A stretch of DNA of 64,000 bases from Leucobacter sp. UT-8R-CII-1-4. Its GTDB lineage: Bacteria > Actinomycetota > Actinomycetes > Actinomycetales > Microbacteriaceae. The position numbers were made by a program, and so were the translations under genes. Positions 1 through 8,523 of this stretch are shown in pieces. The notes beneath the pieces are model-generated. The model did no database searches. It saw nothing but the letters and a program-made list of their open reading frames with translations, and was not told the origin of the DNA. Location: positions 310,001 to 374,000 of the forward strand of contig NZ_JASCRS010000001.1 in assembly GCF_030010235.1 (NCBI RefSeq). The letters run 5' to 3'. Every line of letters begins with the position of its first letter. The stretch's first letter is position 1.

Positions 1-1843
1 ATGCCACGGCGTCGTTTGCGTATTCAGCATCGTCAAGCACTTCCGTCATGTCGTCGGTGAACTTGGCAGGGTTTTCCGCCGTGTAGGCACCAGGGCCAAC
101 ATTCGTCACCGTGACCGTATAAGTCACGGGTGCGCCCGTTTTTGGCAACTCAGTTTGATCAGCCACCTTCGTGATCTTCAACGCAGGAAGTTCAATCAAG
201 GTACACGAAACTTGATCAGAAGCCGGCTCACACTCGGGAGTTGGAGGTTCTGGTTCAGTCGGAGTACCCACGAACGAGACATTCTTTACCGCTCGATCGC
301 CGCCAGCCTTGATCTTTACTGTGTACTTCAGTTCAACACTCTTGCCCACAGCAAGTGCGCCTGACCAGTTAAGTCGGGGCTCGCTGTAAGACAGCTCACC
401 GGGTAGCGATGCGCTGGCATCATTTTGGTAATCAGCGTCGTCGAGCACTCCGCTCAAGTCGTCCCAAATCACTGCTGGGTTCTCCGCCGAATAGCTCACT
501 TGGCCCGTATTTGTGGCCTTTACTGTGTATGAGACGGTGTCACCAGGTCGAACATCTACTGTGGCATCCGAAGTTTTTTCAATTTTGATCGAAGCAGGTT
601 TTGCGGTGTTGGTAATTGTGCACTCAACAAAATCACCGACATTAGTTTCGCCAGAACTCAACTGAAGTCTTGTATCTCCGTCCTCAGGCACGATAATTCC
701 CGCTGGATCACCATTGTTGGTGCATGACCAGTTAGTCCGGTAGTTTGAAAGATCAGTACCCTCACCGGCTACCTCCTCGAGAGTTACCGAGCTATTTGCC
801 AGCACTGTCACTTCACCAGTCGAAATCGCGGTTTCTGAGCCTGTGTTCGCAGATTCGATCAGCGAATCACCGCTGCGCACATTGAGGTCGAAAGTGTCCG
901 AGGCAAACGCACGCGAGTCAACAACCTTATTGAGCTTCACTTTTGACATCATGAATCCGAAAACACCGGCATTTAGAGAACCCGAACGAACTGTCTGCTC
1001 GATGAAGCTAGGCGTTTGCGAATAGTAGAGCACATTCGCGGCCACATTGTTCAAATTTGTGCCGTGCGATCCAGCTCCGGTGCGACCGTTGCAGGTGACC
1101 GAAGTGGTACCTTCGCCTACGATATTGATTTCCCGGAAGCAGCCCATAGTTGATTGTGGCGGGCGCAGCGCCTCAAGAAAGTTCAGCGGTTTGTCGGAGG
1201 TAAATGTAACGAATTCGCCGGCACCTGTTGATTCGGCGTCACCTGAAACAAATCTAAAGTCGTCAATTTTTGAGCCATCTGGACCCGACACAATGATGTT
1301 GTCGAGACGAGCCGTAAAGCCAGAGCCGCTGCCTGATCCGGGACCATTATTCCAAAGCACCGGTTTTCCCTGCGCGCTTGCGTAATAGTTATTGCTGAAC
1401 GCACCCTGCAGGGTGGATCCCGATACCATTTGGGAAGTTTCTCGGGGAACAATCTCGTAGTAATTGCTGCCAGGGACTGCACGCATTTTCAGGTCAAACG
1501 TAGCTACGTATCCACCACCGATTTCCAAGCGGTAGGGTTGGCCTGCTTCAGACTTAGCCTTTACCGGGTCATATCCAGAAAAATCGATCCAGCAAATGGT
1601 GTCTGCGAATTTTCCTTTGCTCCCTGGCGCATAGCTACAACCAGTTGGATCAACCTGAACCGCTTCAGCTGGTGCCGTCGAGACGGTAGAAAGCAAACCA
1701 AGCATTCCAGCAAACAGAGCAGTGGCAAGCAGCATAGCGCCAGCCTGCATTGATCCGCGCTGTCGCCATCGATTCGAAGGTTCATGGTCCGTCCGTTGTC
1801 GCGCTGAGCCAAGTAGCTTTCCCGCGCTGAATCGCCTAAACAT
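1..1843 (-). CDS. Secreted surface protein with DUF11-like repeats (partial, C-terminus outside window)
   Basis: The reverse strand reads open from an ATG at 1843 to the window edge, giving at least 614 residues. The N-terminus has a basic stretch, then a hydrophobic segment (about residues 33-55, rich in Leu, Ala and Gly) ending in an AEA-type signal peptidase site. Next comes a Gly/Ser/Asn-rich domain with scattered cysteines. At least two DUF11/isopeptide-fold-like repeats follow, each with a 'VSYTVKATNTG' or 'VTYTVTVTNVG' core, an 'AENPA' step and a 'VLDDA' motif. Such repeats form rods in actinobacterial wall adhesins. Wall anchoring cannot be judged because the C-terminus is missing. 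The divergently irrelevant but adjacent upstream gene is a LuxR regulator on the same strand that may control it (inference). Confidence 0.85.
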   Translation of the reverse strand, partial: MFRRFSAGKLLGSARQRTDHEPSNRWRQRGSMQAGAMLLATALFAGMLGLLSTVSTAPAEAVQVDPTGCSYAPGSKGKFADTICWIDFSGYDPVKAKSEAGQPYRLEIGGGYVATFDLKMRAVPGSNYYEIVPRETSQMVSGSTLQGAFSNNYYASAQGKPVLWNNGPGSGSGSGFTARLDNIIVSGPDGSKIDDFRFVSGDAESTGAGEFVTFTSDKPLNFLEALRPPQSTMGCFREINIVGEGTTSVTCNGRTGAGSHGTNLNNVAANVLYYSQTPSFIEQTVRSGSLNAGVFGFMMSKVKLNKVVDSRAFASDTFDLNVRSGDSLIESANTGSETAISTGEVTVLANSSVTLEEVAGEGTDLSNYRTNWSCTNNGDPAGIIVPEDGDTRLQLSSGETNVGDFVECTITNTAKPASIKIEKTSDATVDVRPGDTVSYTVKATNTGQVSYSAENPAVIWDDLSGVLDDADYQNDASASLPGELSYSEPRLNWSGALAVGKSVELKYTVKIKAGGDRAVKNVSFVGTPTEPEPPTPECEPASDQVSCTLIELPALKITKVADQTELPKTGAPVTYTVTVTNVGPGAYTAENPAKFTDDMTEVLDDAEYANDAVA

Positions 1844-2026
1844 GAGGTGACCCCAATCTGGTGTTTCATCAGTTGTTGTGCGGAGCTTGCACTTCTGATT
1901 TCACGAAGGCAAACAATCCGAGGTTCAGCTAACTGGCAGAACACTTTTGAGCTCACTCCAAATTTCAGATCTCACCCTGGAACATCACCCGAGGCTTCCG
2001 CTGAGAGCTGCCTCGAGTGCGCTACT

Positions 2027-4573
2027 TCAGTACACCCCGCGCTCAGTCGCAAGTCGAACTGCCTCGTGCCGATCCGCAGCGCCAAGCTTTCGATAAATAC
2101 TTCTCAAATGTGTCTTCAGAGTGTTCGATGACACATAAAGTTCAGCGGCAATAGCGTCGAGACCCCGGGGAGAAGCGAGTTGCTTCAACACATCTCGCTC
2201 TCGCACGGTAAGGCTCACCGGAGAAACATCGAATTTGAGTGGACTTGAGACGGGTTCGATCCAAGCAGTCGCCGGCAGCATCGCTCGCAGTCGTTGCAAC
2301 TCTGAAAATGGCAACATTGAGAGCGGCATTCGATTACCAGATCTGCCTATTGCGTGCATCGCCTCGTTGGCCCGCTGCCTCGCAGTGTTCTCATGCCCGA
2401 GGTGTGCCTTGATGACACTACGCAGCAACAAAGCCTGGACTGCCTCGGCAGTCGTTGCATCTCGATTCGTTCGCACCGATGTCACTAGTTGAAACGCGTG
2501 TTCCAGGTCTCCCGAAGCCAGGGACACACTCGCGTCAATTAATTGCACATCAGCAGATTTGCTAAGTTGCTGAGTCTCAAATCTAGCCGAAGCGAGATCG
2601 CCCACCGCGAGGAATAGTTCTGCACGAACGACGCGAAGTCTTTCTCGCCACCAAGGGCTTATCGGATAGTCAACGAGACTTCGACTCTCTGCTGTGAGTT
2701 CCGCCAAACCTGCAGCAGCATCACCCGCCAGGAACCTCAACCGAGCTTTGGTCCAGAGCACCGCAGGCCAGTATTCAACTCTTGCAAGTTCTGGCAAATT
2801 CATTTCGAGCTGGCGGTGTGCTTCACCGGGCTGTCCTGCGTTGGCAAGCACAAGTGCGCCGCCCAGTTGCCAGCCAACAGAACGGATCGAGCTTTCCCAC
2901 CCCGCTGGAGTGAAAGAGCTCGAGATTTCCCTGAGATGCCTGCTAGCGATCAGGATGTCTCCCCGGTACGCGTGCACAAAACTCAATTGTCCGTGCGTAT
3001 GCAAACGTCTTGCTGGGTGCGAATCTGTGGCAAGTTGCGGCGCGATAGCAAGTACCCCTGGCAGATCACCGCAGAGCAATTTGGTCAGCATCGTTTGTAG
3101 CAGCACCGCAAACCAAAGCGTCGGGTCGCCCTCCTGCTGTGTCGCCTGAAACGCGCGCAAGTCTTCGAGAAACTGGTCCACATTTGGCCCAGCTTGTTCC
3201 CAATCGCGTACTACTCGGCTCACCGTAAATCTGGCGAGTGAGAGCATCAAGCTCTCAGCGCCTTGAGGGGGCTGAGCTGCCCGATCAAGGTTTTTCATCG
3301 CATGCCTCGCAAGACTCCTGCTACGCGCCGACGGCTTGGCGATGTCTTCAACAAGTAACACTGCATAGACAAGTGCTAATTGCCAACCTCGATACAGCCG
3401 CTCATTTGAAATCTGCTCCACCGCGGTGAGACACTCCCGCGTTCGCACAAGACTGAGTTCGGAGAAATTCCGAGCAAAAAACGCAAACACTTTGTCGTCA
3501 AGGTCGCCGTCGAGGGCGACTCTGAAAAGAGCAACCGGGTCCGCAGTCCCTTCCAAAAGCTCAAAAGCTTTCGCACGGACATATTGCATATCTCTCGAGC
3601 CAAGCACCTTCGGCGCTTCGCTCACAAGCGCCGCGCGAATCAATGCATGCAACTGAAAAAGTTCAACTGAACCTCTGACCGTGATCCGCCCGAATCCCCT
3701 GGACTCGAAGTCTCGAACTAAAGCCCAAGAATCAAATTTTTTGGGAAGCAGCGCTTCCGCAAGTTCAATTGAGAGTTCCGGGCATAGTGCAACTGCGCAG
3801 GCAAACTGCCGCTCTTGTTCAGTGACAAACTCGGGCAGATATTGAGTAGCGAGTGCTCGGGTATGCTCTTGAACTCTGCCGTCTAGCATCCGATAGGCTG
3901 CTGCGGGTCCTGCGTCTCGGAATTTTGCAACGGCAAGACGTGAGGCCAAGACATGACCGTTTGTGGCGCGATGGAGCCTGTCTGCAAGTTCAATCGACTC
4001 TGCGTTTCTCCCGTAGCCCAGAAGCGTGAGCATCTCATCCATGGTGAAGGCTAGCTCGTCAGAGCCGATCAGTGTCATACCGATCCCGCCAACGGGCAAG
4101 GCTTGCTCGAACACGGTTGAGTTTCTGGTGGTAACAATCAGTTGTAGCGAGGGACATCCTTGAAACACCGAGAGCAACTGAGTCTGAAACTCCTGCGAGG
4201 TGAGGTGCAAATCGTCGAGCACCCAGATCATCGGTGTCGACTGGAAAAGCAGTCGAGTGATGAGCAAGCTCGGCACCTCAGTTGGGTCAATCAATTTAGC
4301 TTCGTAGCCTGCTACTACGGGAGCAATCGTTTCAGAAAGGCTCGCAACCAGCACCCTGAGTACTTTTCGCCAAGCGAGAGCAATTTCATAGTCCGATTCA
4401 GAAAACGATATCCATGAGATTTCCGAATCCGAGTGTCGCTGTGAAAGCCAGTGGCTGACCAGCGAGGTTTTCCCCGCGCCGCCTTCGGCTTTCAGAACGC
4501 ACACTCCAGAGGCCTGGTTAATTCGCTCAAGAAGTGCAGATCGGTTAATCCAATGTGAAGTATTCTCGCGCAA
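2027..4573 (-). CDS. MalT-like LuxR-family ATPase transcriptional regulator
   Basis: This 848-residue protein has the layout of the large MalT/STAND class. A P-loop lies at residues 31-36 (GGAGKT), Walker B is 'WVLDDLHL' near residue 118, a TPR-like helical middle follows, and a C-terminal LuxR helix-turn-helix begins with 'LTVRERDVLKQL' and continues 'NTLKTHLRSIYRKLG'. Proteins of this class bind a ligand and ATP, oligomerise and activate promoters. The start is TTG, because an in-frame TAG lies immediately upstream and a GGGGG ribosome site precedes it. The gene ends 183 bp before the surface-protein gene on the same strand, so that gene is a natural target (inference). A weak hairpin at 1990-2015 follows the stop. 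Confidence 0.9.
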   Translation of the reverse strand: MRENTSHWINRSALLERINQASGVCVLKAEGGAGKTSLVSHWLSQRHSDSEISWISFSESDYEIALAWRKVLRVLVASLSETIAPVVAGYEAKLIDPTEVPSLLITRLLFQSTPMIWVLDDLHLTSQEFQTQLLSVFQGCPSLQLIVTTRNSTVFEQALPVGGIGMTLIGSDELAFTMDEMLTLLGYGRNAESIELADRLHRATNGHVLASRLAVAKFRDAGPAAAYRMLDGRVQEHTRALATQYLPEFVTEQERQFACAVALCPELSIELAEALLPKKFDSWALVRDFESRGFGRITVRGSVELFQLHALIRAALVSEAPKVLGSRDMQYVRAKAFELLEGTADPVALFRVALDGDLDDKVFAFFARNFSELSLVRTRECLTAVEQISNERLYRGWQLALVYAVLLVEDIAKPSARSRSLARHAMKNLDRAAQPPQGAESLMLSLARFTVSRVVRDWEQAGPNVDQFLEDLRAFQATQQEGDPTLWFAVLLQTMLTKLLCGDLPGVLAIAPQLATDSHPARRLHTHGQLSFVHAYRGDILIASRHLREISSSFTPAGWESSIRSVGWQLGGALVLANAGQPGEAHRQLEMNLPELARVEYWPAVLWTKARLRFLAGDAAAGLAELTAESRSLVDYPISPWWRERLRVVRAELFLAVGDLASARFETQQLSKSADVQLIDASVSLASGDLEHAFQLVTSVRTNRDATTAEAVQALLLRSVIKAHLGHENTARQRANEAMHAIGRSGNRMPLSMLPFSELQRLRAMLPATAWIEPVSSPLKFDVSPVSLTVRERDVLKQLASPRGLDAIAAELYVSSNTLKTHLRSIYRKLGAADRHEAVRLATERGVY

Positions 4574-5073
4574 CTATGCCCCCGTGTGCTCCCCCAGGGC
4601 TGCCGAAGTTTCGCCTCATACCAGGAAAGAACGGCCAAGCCCAACCCCTACTGTGAAAGCTATCGCAACTTTTTTCACAGTCAAAGCAATATTTCAAATG
4701 GTCGGCTCTACGCCTCAGTAGGCATGTGTGCCAGGCGCCCCGAGACTGTCTGTACCGAGGCGCCCGTATCGTGCGAACAGATCGGGAGAATGTTCTTGAA
4801 GCACAGCTTGCAGCTTCTTGGGGGAAAGTTCTCGGCTGCGGCTTCAGTGCACGACGATGTTGTGCGAGCCGTGGCCCGCAAGACGACTATCCCGAAACAA
4901 CTGCTCAACCACCACAACTCGCGAGTGTTCTCACCCCAGAACCTCACCCCTCAGATGTCTGCCGCACCGCCTCCGCCCCGGGCCGGTGGTTTGCCGCCGG
5001 CGTGAACTCCTGCACGGAGCACACCAGTTCTTGGCGAACCACCGGCTCAAGATCTTCTGATCCAGCGCAGGGT
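4574..5073. other. Intergenic region, no credible gene
   Basis: About 500 bp between the LuxR gene and the cupin gene. It holds the probable LuxR promoter (4651-4690) and a GGCGCC inverted pair at 4734-4739 and 4759-4764. Several short open frames exist on both strands, but none has a good ribosome site or a recognisable domain. Reverse-strand frames between about 4740 and 5060 are interrupted by stops but have some protein-like stretches, so a decayed gene remnant is possible and cannot be confirmed by eye. Confidence 0.5.
4651..4684 (-). promoter_or_regulatory. Probable promoter with operator for the LuxR gene
   Basis: On the reverse strand TTGACT (4684-4679) and TAGCTT (4662-4657) are spaced by 16 bp, giving a leader of about 80 nt. 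A perfect inverted repeat, CTGTGAAA at 4651-4658 and TTTCACAG at 4673-4680, spans the region from the -10 to the edge of the -35. It is well placed for repression or autoregulation. The promoter reading is by eye. Confidence 0.45.
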
Positions 5074-5457
5074 TTAAGAGTCAGCGACCACAACGAATTT
5101 TTCGAATGGCTCGTGGATCGTCCAGCGCATCAGCGTGCCTTTCTCGAAAAAGTACAGATCGCCTGCGGCTAGATGTTGTGTCTCACCGAGGTCGAGAAGC
5201 TCCACTGTCGCTGATCCTTTGGTCACGTAGCCGGCTTCGTCGCCGAGCGGTGCGTCATAGAGAGGTGACACTGCGGGCTGTGAGCGCCAAAACGCAGCAA
5301 CGAGCACATTTCCGTTGCTTGCTTTGTCACGCAATACAGCGATTTCACCAAAGCCTGCCATGCCCGGCTCTCCGTGCGGTTTTGGGTGCTCAAATGGCAC
5401 GAACTCTTGATCAGCGCTTGCGCCGATTACGTATGAAGGCTTCGAAACTGTAGGCAT
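5074..5457 (-). CDS. Cupin-domain protein
   Basis: 127 residues forming a single small beta-barrel of the cupin DUF861 type: 'GYVTKGSATVELLD' followed by 'HLAAGDLYFFEKGTLMRWTIHEPFEKFVVV'. The start at 5457 is fixed by an AGGAGG ribosome site seven bases upstream; a longer frame to 5601 lacks one. Family members are small-molecule binders or simple metalloenzymes, often acting on ureido- or amino-acid-like compounds, but no specific reaction can be assigned. It is divergent from an AraC regulator, which probably controls it. Confidence 0.8.
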   Translation of the reverse strand: MPTVSKPSYVIGASADQEFVPFEHPKPHGEPGMAGFGEIAVLRDKASNGNVLVAAFWRSQPAVSPLYDAPLGDEAGYVTKGSATVELLDLGETQHLAAGDLYFFEKGTLMRWTIHEPFEKFVVVADS

Positions 5458-5518
5458 AATGACCCTCCTTTGGGTGCGATGTAGTTGCAGTTCTGACGCT
5501 ATTTCAGAGTTTCGGCCT

Positions 5519-5549
5519 ATGATCGACGCACAGCGCACAGATGATCGAC
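5519..5549 (+). promoter_or_regulatory. Direct repeat, probable AraC-type operator
   Basis: The nonamer ATGATCGAC occurs at 5519-5527 and again at 5541-5549, a 22-bp period (two helical turns). AraC-family dimers typically bind such direct repeats. The pair lies between the divergent cupin and AraC genes. Confidence 0.5.
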
Positions 5550-5570
5550 AATTCACGCAAGGCGGCGAAA

Positions 5571-6491
5571 ATGGTGACCACACTGCACACCGACAGTGCA
5601 TCAGAGTGGGCCGCCATCGCGTCAGACTCCTTCATCGATCTTGAGGTTCGTGAGACGGGCGAGCGCTTTGATGCCTCGATTCGTTCGCTCCGTTTTTCTG
5701 ACCAGTTGCAGTTGAACCACGTGCAGCACACTGCCTCAACCATTGTGCGAACCGAGAAGGGCGCGGCTCGCGACTTGCGTGATGATGTGTTGCTGCTCAC
5801 CCCGCGCACGGGCCAGGTAACTGTGCGTAGGGCTCACTCGTGCCTCACCCTACGACCTGGGCAGTATTCGCTGCACTCGGCGAACGAACCGTATTCGCTT
5901 GAATTTCCGAGCGGGGGCGATGTGTTGGTTGCGCAGATCCCGGCACCAACGCTGAGCGTTGTTCCTCCGCGGTTGCCGGTTTCTGGGTCTATCGGAGCCG
6001 TGTTGCGCTCACTCATGCTGGAGTTGCTCGATAACCAGAGCGACGCCGATTTGCTCGGTGATACTGCGCTACACCTGGCTAAAAGCTTGCTCGTGCAGCA
6101 TGCAGAGCCTGGCGCTGCTAGCGATGCTCGCGCAACTGTGTTGCGCGCAATGGCTTTTATGCGCGCCCACTTTGCTGACCCTGGTTTGCATCCAGCGGCT
6201 ATCGCCGCCAATTTGCATGTCTCGCTTCGCTATTTGCAGCTCGCATTTGCGGCGGAGGGTCTGAGTTGCGCTGCGCAGCTCACCGAAATTCGCCTCGAAC
6301 AGGCTCGCAGGCTCCTTGGTGCCCCGGCGGCTCAAGCACTCAACATCTCTGATATTGCCGCGATGTGCGGGCTTGAGGCAAATACCTTCATCCGCGCGTT
6401 CCGTCGCGCTTTCGATCAGACGCCGGGCGCGTACCGTGCCGAGTTGCGTGCCGGGCTCGACAACGGGTACCTTCCCGACGCCCGGCGCTAG
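5571..6491 (+). CDS. AraC-family transcriptional regulator
   Basis: 306 residues. The N-terminal half resembles the AraC-binding-like ligand domain found in FeaR-type regulators ('LLTPRTGQVTVRRAHSCLTL...GQYSLHSANEPYSLEFP'). The C-terminal half has the double helix-turn-helix of AraC ('AIAANLHVSLRYLQLAF' and 'NISDIAAMCGLEANTFIRAFRRAF'). The ATG at 5571 is preferred because AAGG lies nine bases before it; the in-frame ATG at 5541 falls inside the putative operator repeat. The divergent cupin gene is the likely target. The inducer is unknown. Confidence 0.88.
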   Translation: MVTTLHTDSASEWAAIASDSFIDLEVRETGERFDASIRSLRFSDQLQLNHVQHTASTIVRTEKGAARDLRDDVLLLTPRTGQVTVRRAHSCLTLRPGQYSLHSANEPYSLEFPSGGDVLVAQIPAPTLSVVPPRLPVSGSIGAVLRSLMLELLDNQSDADLLGDTALHLAKSLLVQHAEPGAASDARATVLRAMAFMRAHFADPGLHPAAIAANLHVSLRYLQLAFAAEGLSCAAQLTEIRLEQARRLLGAPAAQALNISDIAAMCGLEANTFIRAFRRAFDQTPGAYRAELRAGLDNGYLPDARR

Positions 6492-6535
6492 CGCGACCGA
6501 ACACGAAGCATCAACCAGGCAAGCCGCCCACCCGA

Positions 6536-7039
6536 CTAGCTGGCAGCTGGCAATTCGAGCACCGATGCGATGAAGCGTTGCGCTGAATCTGCGAGCTGTT
6601 CGCGATGCTTACCGACCAGTTCGTCGGCGGGCGGGTCGAGTGGCGACATTGGGCGCAGCCCGTTTACTCGAACGTTGCAGTCGAGGTCGGCGCAAATGTA
6701 CGTGCCCTGGGTCGAGGTGCCTTTGGGGTTTGTGAGCGTTGGGCTTGAGAACAGCACCACTTGTCCGAACCTTCGTGGCATGCGGCAGAAGGCGCACATC
6801 ACTGCGCGCCCGGCCGAGGTCTGTGTTTTGGTGTTGAGCACCATCACTCCGTGCAGCCTCTCGTTGCGTTCGATAAAGAGATATCCCCGCTGCTGTGCGC
6901 CGGGATCGCGCCAACCGAGATAATCCAGATCTTCCCAGGCGAGCCTTGTGAGCGCTTTGGGTGCGTGCACGGCTTTGCGTGTCGCTTCGTCAACGTTGCC
7001 GAGCGCGAGCTTAAATTCGCGCAGACTTCGCTTCTTCAT
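6536..7039 (-). CDS. FBP-domain treble-clef zinc-finger protein
   Basis: 167 residues matching the C-terminal treble-clef domain of elongation factor G-binding (Fbp/FusB-like) proteins. Zinc ligands are visible as 'CAFC' and a later 'CADLDC' pair. FusB proteins bind EF-G and rescue it from fusidic acid, but most stand-alone actinobacterial FBP proteins are uncharacterised, so resistance is not claimed. The ATG at 7039 follows AGAGG and is preferred to ATG codons at 7051 and 7057. It is divergent from a TetR regulator across 101 bp that contain an inverted repeat. Confidence 0.8.
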   Translation of the reverse strand: MKKRSLREFKLALGNVDEATRKAVHAPKALTRLAWEDLDYLGWRDPGAQQRGYLFIERNERLHGVMVLNTKTQTSAGRAVMCAFCRMPRRFGQVVLFSSPTLTNPKGTSTQGTYICADLDCNVRVNGLRPMSPLDPPADELVGKHREQLADSAQRFIASVLELPAAS

Positions 7040-7054
7040 AATTCCTCTCATTTC

Positions 7055-7078
7055 CAATCTGTACGCATGTCCAGATTG
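7055..7078 (+). promoter_or_regulatory. Inverted repeat, candidate TetR operator
   Basis: CAATCTG at 7055-7061 and CAGATTG at 7072-7078 form a perfect 7-bp inverted repeat with a 10-bp spacer. It sits just upstream of the FBP gene and within the intergenic region shared with the TetR gene, the usual place for a TetR operator. Target assignment is inferred. Confidence 0.45.
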
Positions 7079-7140
7079 ATAGAATCATAGCGAGGAATCC
7101 TGAATTGCACGAACAAACCAGGGTGAAGAACGGAGCAAAC

Positions 7141-7677
7141 ATGGCGTACCTACCCCGCGAACAGCGTCGGGCCGCCATTATTGACGCTGCACTCAAGATC
7201 ATTCGGCGCGATGGCTTCGCTGCAGTCACAGCACGGTCCGTTGCTCAAGAAGTCGCTGGATCACCCGGCCTCATCCACCAGCACTTTCCGAGCATGGACG
7301 AACTCATCGCAACCGCCTGGCAGCAGTACATCGATACGAATATTGCCGAGTTCTCCGAAAACCTCGCGGCAGGCGCCGACACCACCGCAGAGTTTTTCGC
7401 GAACCACTCCGACCCCGATCGTCGCGAAGAACTCTCACTCTGGGTCGACGCCTGGACCGAAGCACTGCGTCGCCCAGCTTTTGCAGCAACTTTCACGCAC
7501 AGCCTCAACCAGCTCACCCGGGCACTCACAGAACACGATGAGCACATCAGTGAAATTGAAGCGAAACACGACGTGCTCCTCGCCCTTTCCCTCGCCAGCA
7601 TGCAGCGCCTCGATCCAGAGAATTACCCGGCAGATCTCGCCCAGAGCTTCACCAGAATCGCCAACCGCCAAAACTAG
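7141..7677 (+). CDS. TetR-family transcriptional regulator (BetI-like)
   Basis: 178 residues. The N-terminal helix-turn-helix is clear ('FAAVTARSVAQEVAGSPGLIHQHFPSMDELIATAW'), and the C-terminal ligand domain resembles the BetI type C domain. The ATG at 7141 has GGAG eight bases upstream; an in-frame TTG at 7105 is less likely. It probably represses the divergent FBP-domain gene and itself through the intergenic repeat. The ligand is unknown. Confidence 0.85.
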   Translation: MAYLPREQRRAAIIDAALKIIRRDGFAAVTARSVAQEVAGSPGLIHQHFPSMDELIATAWQQYIDTNIAEFSENLAAGADTTAEFFANHSDPDRREELSLWVDAWTEALRRPAFAATFTHSLNQLTRALTEHDEHISEIEAKHDVLLALSLASMQRLDPENYPADLAQSFTRIANRQN

Positions 7678-7754
7678 CGTTTCATTCACGGCTCAAGCCA
7701 ACAAGCCGAAAGCGCACCAAACTCAGCGCGCAACAACGGCAGAAACACGCCAAT

Positions 7755-7790
7755 TTTGACGAATGCTGTCAAATGTCCTACATTTGACAG
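7755..7790 (+). promoter_or_regulatory. Leaderless promoter with palindromic GntR operator
   Basis: TTTGAC (7755-7760) and TACATT (7779-7784) are spaced by 18 bp, which puts transcription start at about 7791, the GTG start codon. A perfect 10-bp inverted repeat (TGTCAAATGT at 7767-7776, its complement at 7780-7789, 3-bp centre) covers the -10 element. A second overlapping pair, TTTGAC and GTCAAA, lies at 7755-7760 and 7768-7773. The layout fits autorepression by the FadR-type regulator that starts immediately after. Confidence 0.65.
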
Positions 7791-8522
7791 GTGACCGATT
7801 CAACTCGCCCCATTCAGCGCCACCAACCCCTCTCTGCCCAGATCGCAGAGCGAGTTCGCGAGCGCATCGAATCCGGCGAATGGCCAGTCGGCCACCGAGT
7901 ACCAGGTGAGCACGAACTCGCCGAGGCGATGGGCACCAGCCGCAATACGGTGCGCGAAGCCTTGCGCGGCCTCGTACACGCGGGCCTCCTCGAGGCTCGC
8001 CCCGGCGATGGCACCTACGTCTTAGCCAGCACCGAACTTGAGGTCGCACTCAAACGTCGCGCTTCCCGCGAAGAAATCAACAATGTCTTCGAGGTGCGCG
8101 CGGCGCTCGAACAATACGGCGCAAGACGCGCAGCCGAACAGGCCAATGCCGCGCAAATCGAAACACTCACCCAGTTGCTCGACGAGCGCGACGCGCACAC
8201 CGACATCGAAGAATATCTCGCAACCGACCTCGCCTTTCACCTCGAACTCGTTCGAGCCTCCGGCAACCGGCTGCTGGGTGATCTCTACCAAGATCTGCAC
8301 CAGCAAAGCACCGGCCTGCCCGGCGAGGGCGACGCGCAACAGCGCAATACAGCGTTGCGCGCCCGCTGGCATGACGAAGATCCGCATCGGGCGATCCTCG
8401 AAGCCATCAAAAAACGTGACCCCGATGCCGCAGTAGCCGCGGTCACTCTGCTCATGGAGCAGGCCAATACGCTCTGCGGCGAATCACTCGAAGAAACTCT
8501 CCCCCAAACTAGAAAGCCCTGA
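7791..8522 (+). CDS. FadR-subfamily GntR transcriptional regulator
   Basis: 243 residues. The N-terminal winged helix contains 'HRVPGEHELAEAMGTSRNTVREALRGL', typical of GntR proteins, and a C-terminal helical FCD ligand domain follows with the metal-ligand style 'EEYLATDLAFHLELVRASGN'. The GTG start at 7791 directly abuts a palindromic operator and has no ribosome site, so translation from a leaderless mRNA is likely. The transporter gene starts one base after its stop, so the pair forms an operon and the regulator probably controls export or uptake of its own ligand. Confidence 0.9.
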   Translation: MTDSTRPIQRHQPLSAQIAERVRERIESGEWPVGHRVPGEHELAEAMGTSRNTVREALRGLVHAGLLEARPGDGTYVLASTELEVALKRRASREEINNVFEVRAALEQYGARRAAEQANAAQIETLTQLLDERDAHTDIEEYLATDLAFHLELVRASGNRLLGDLYQDLHQQSTGLPGEGDAQQRNTALRARWHDEDPHRAILEAIKKRDPDAAVAAVTLLMEQANTLCGESLEETLPQTRKP

Positions 8523-8523
8523 A

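Noticed and set aside
4586-5172. Overlapping forward open frames of 80-148 codons
   Set aside because: They lack ribosome sites, have odd Cys/Arg/Pro-rich composition, overlap one another and match no domain. Treated as non-coding.
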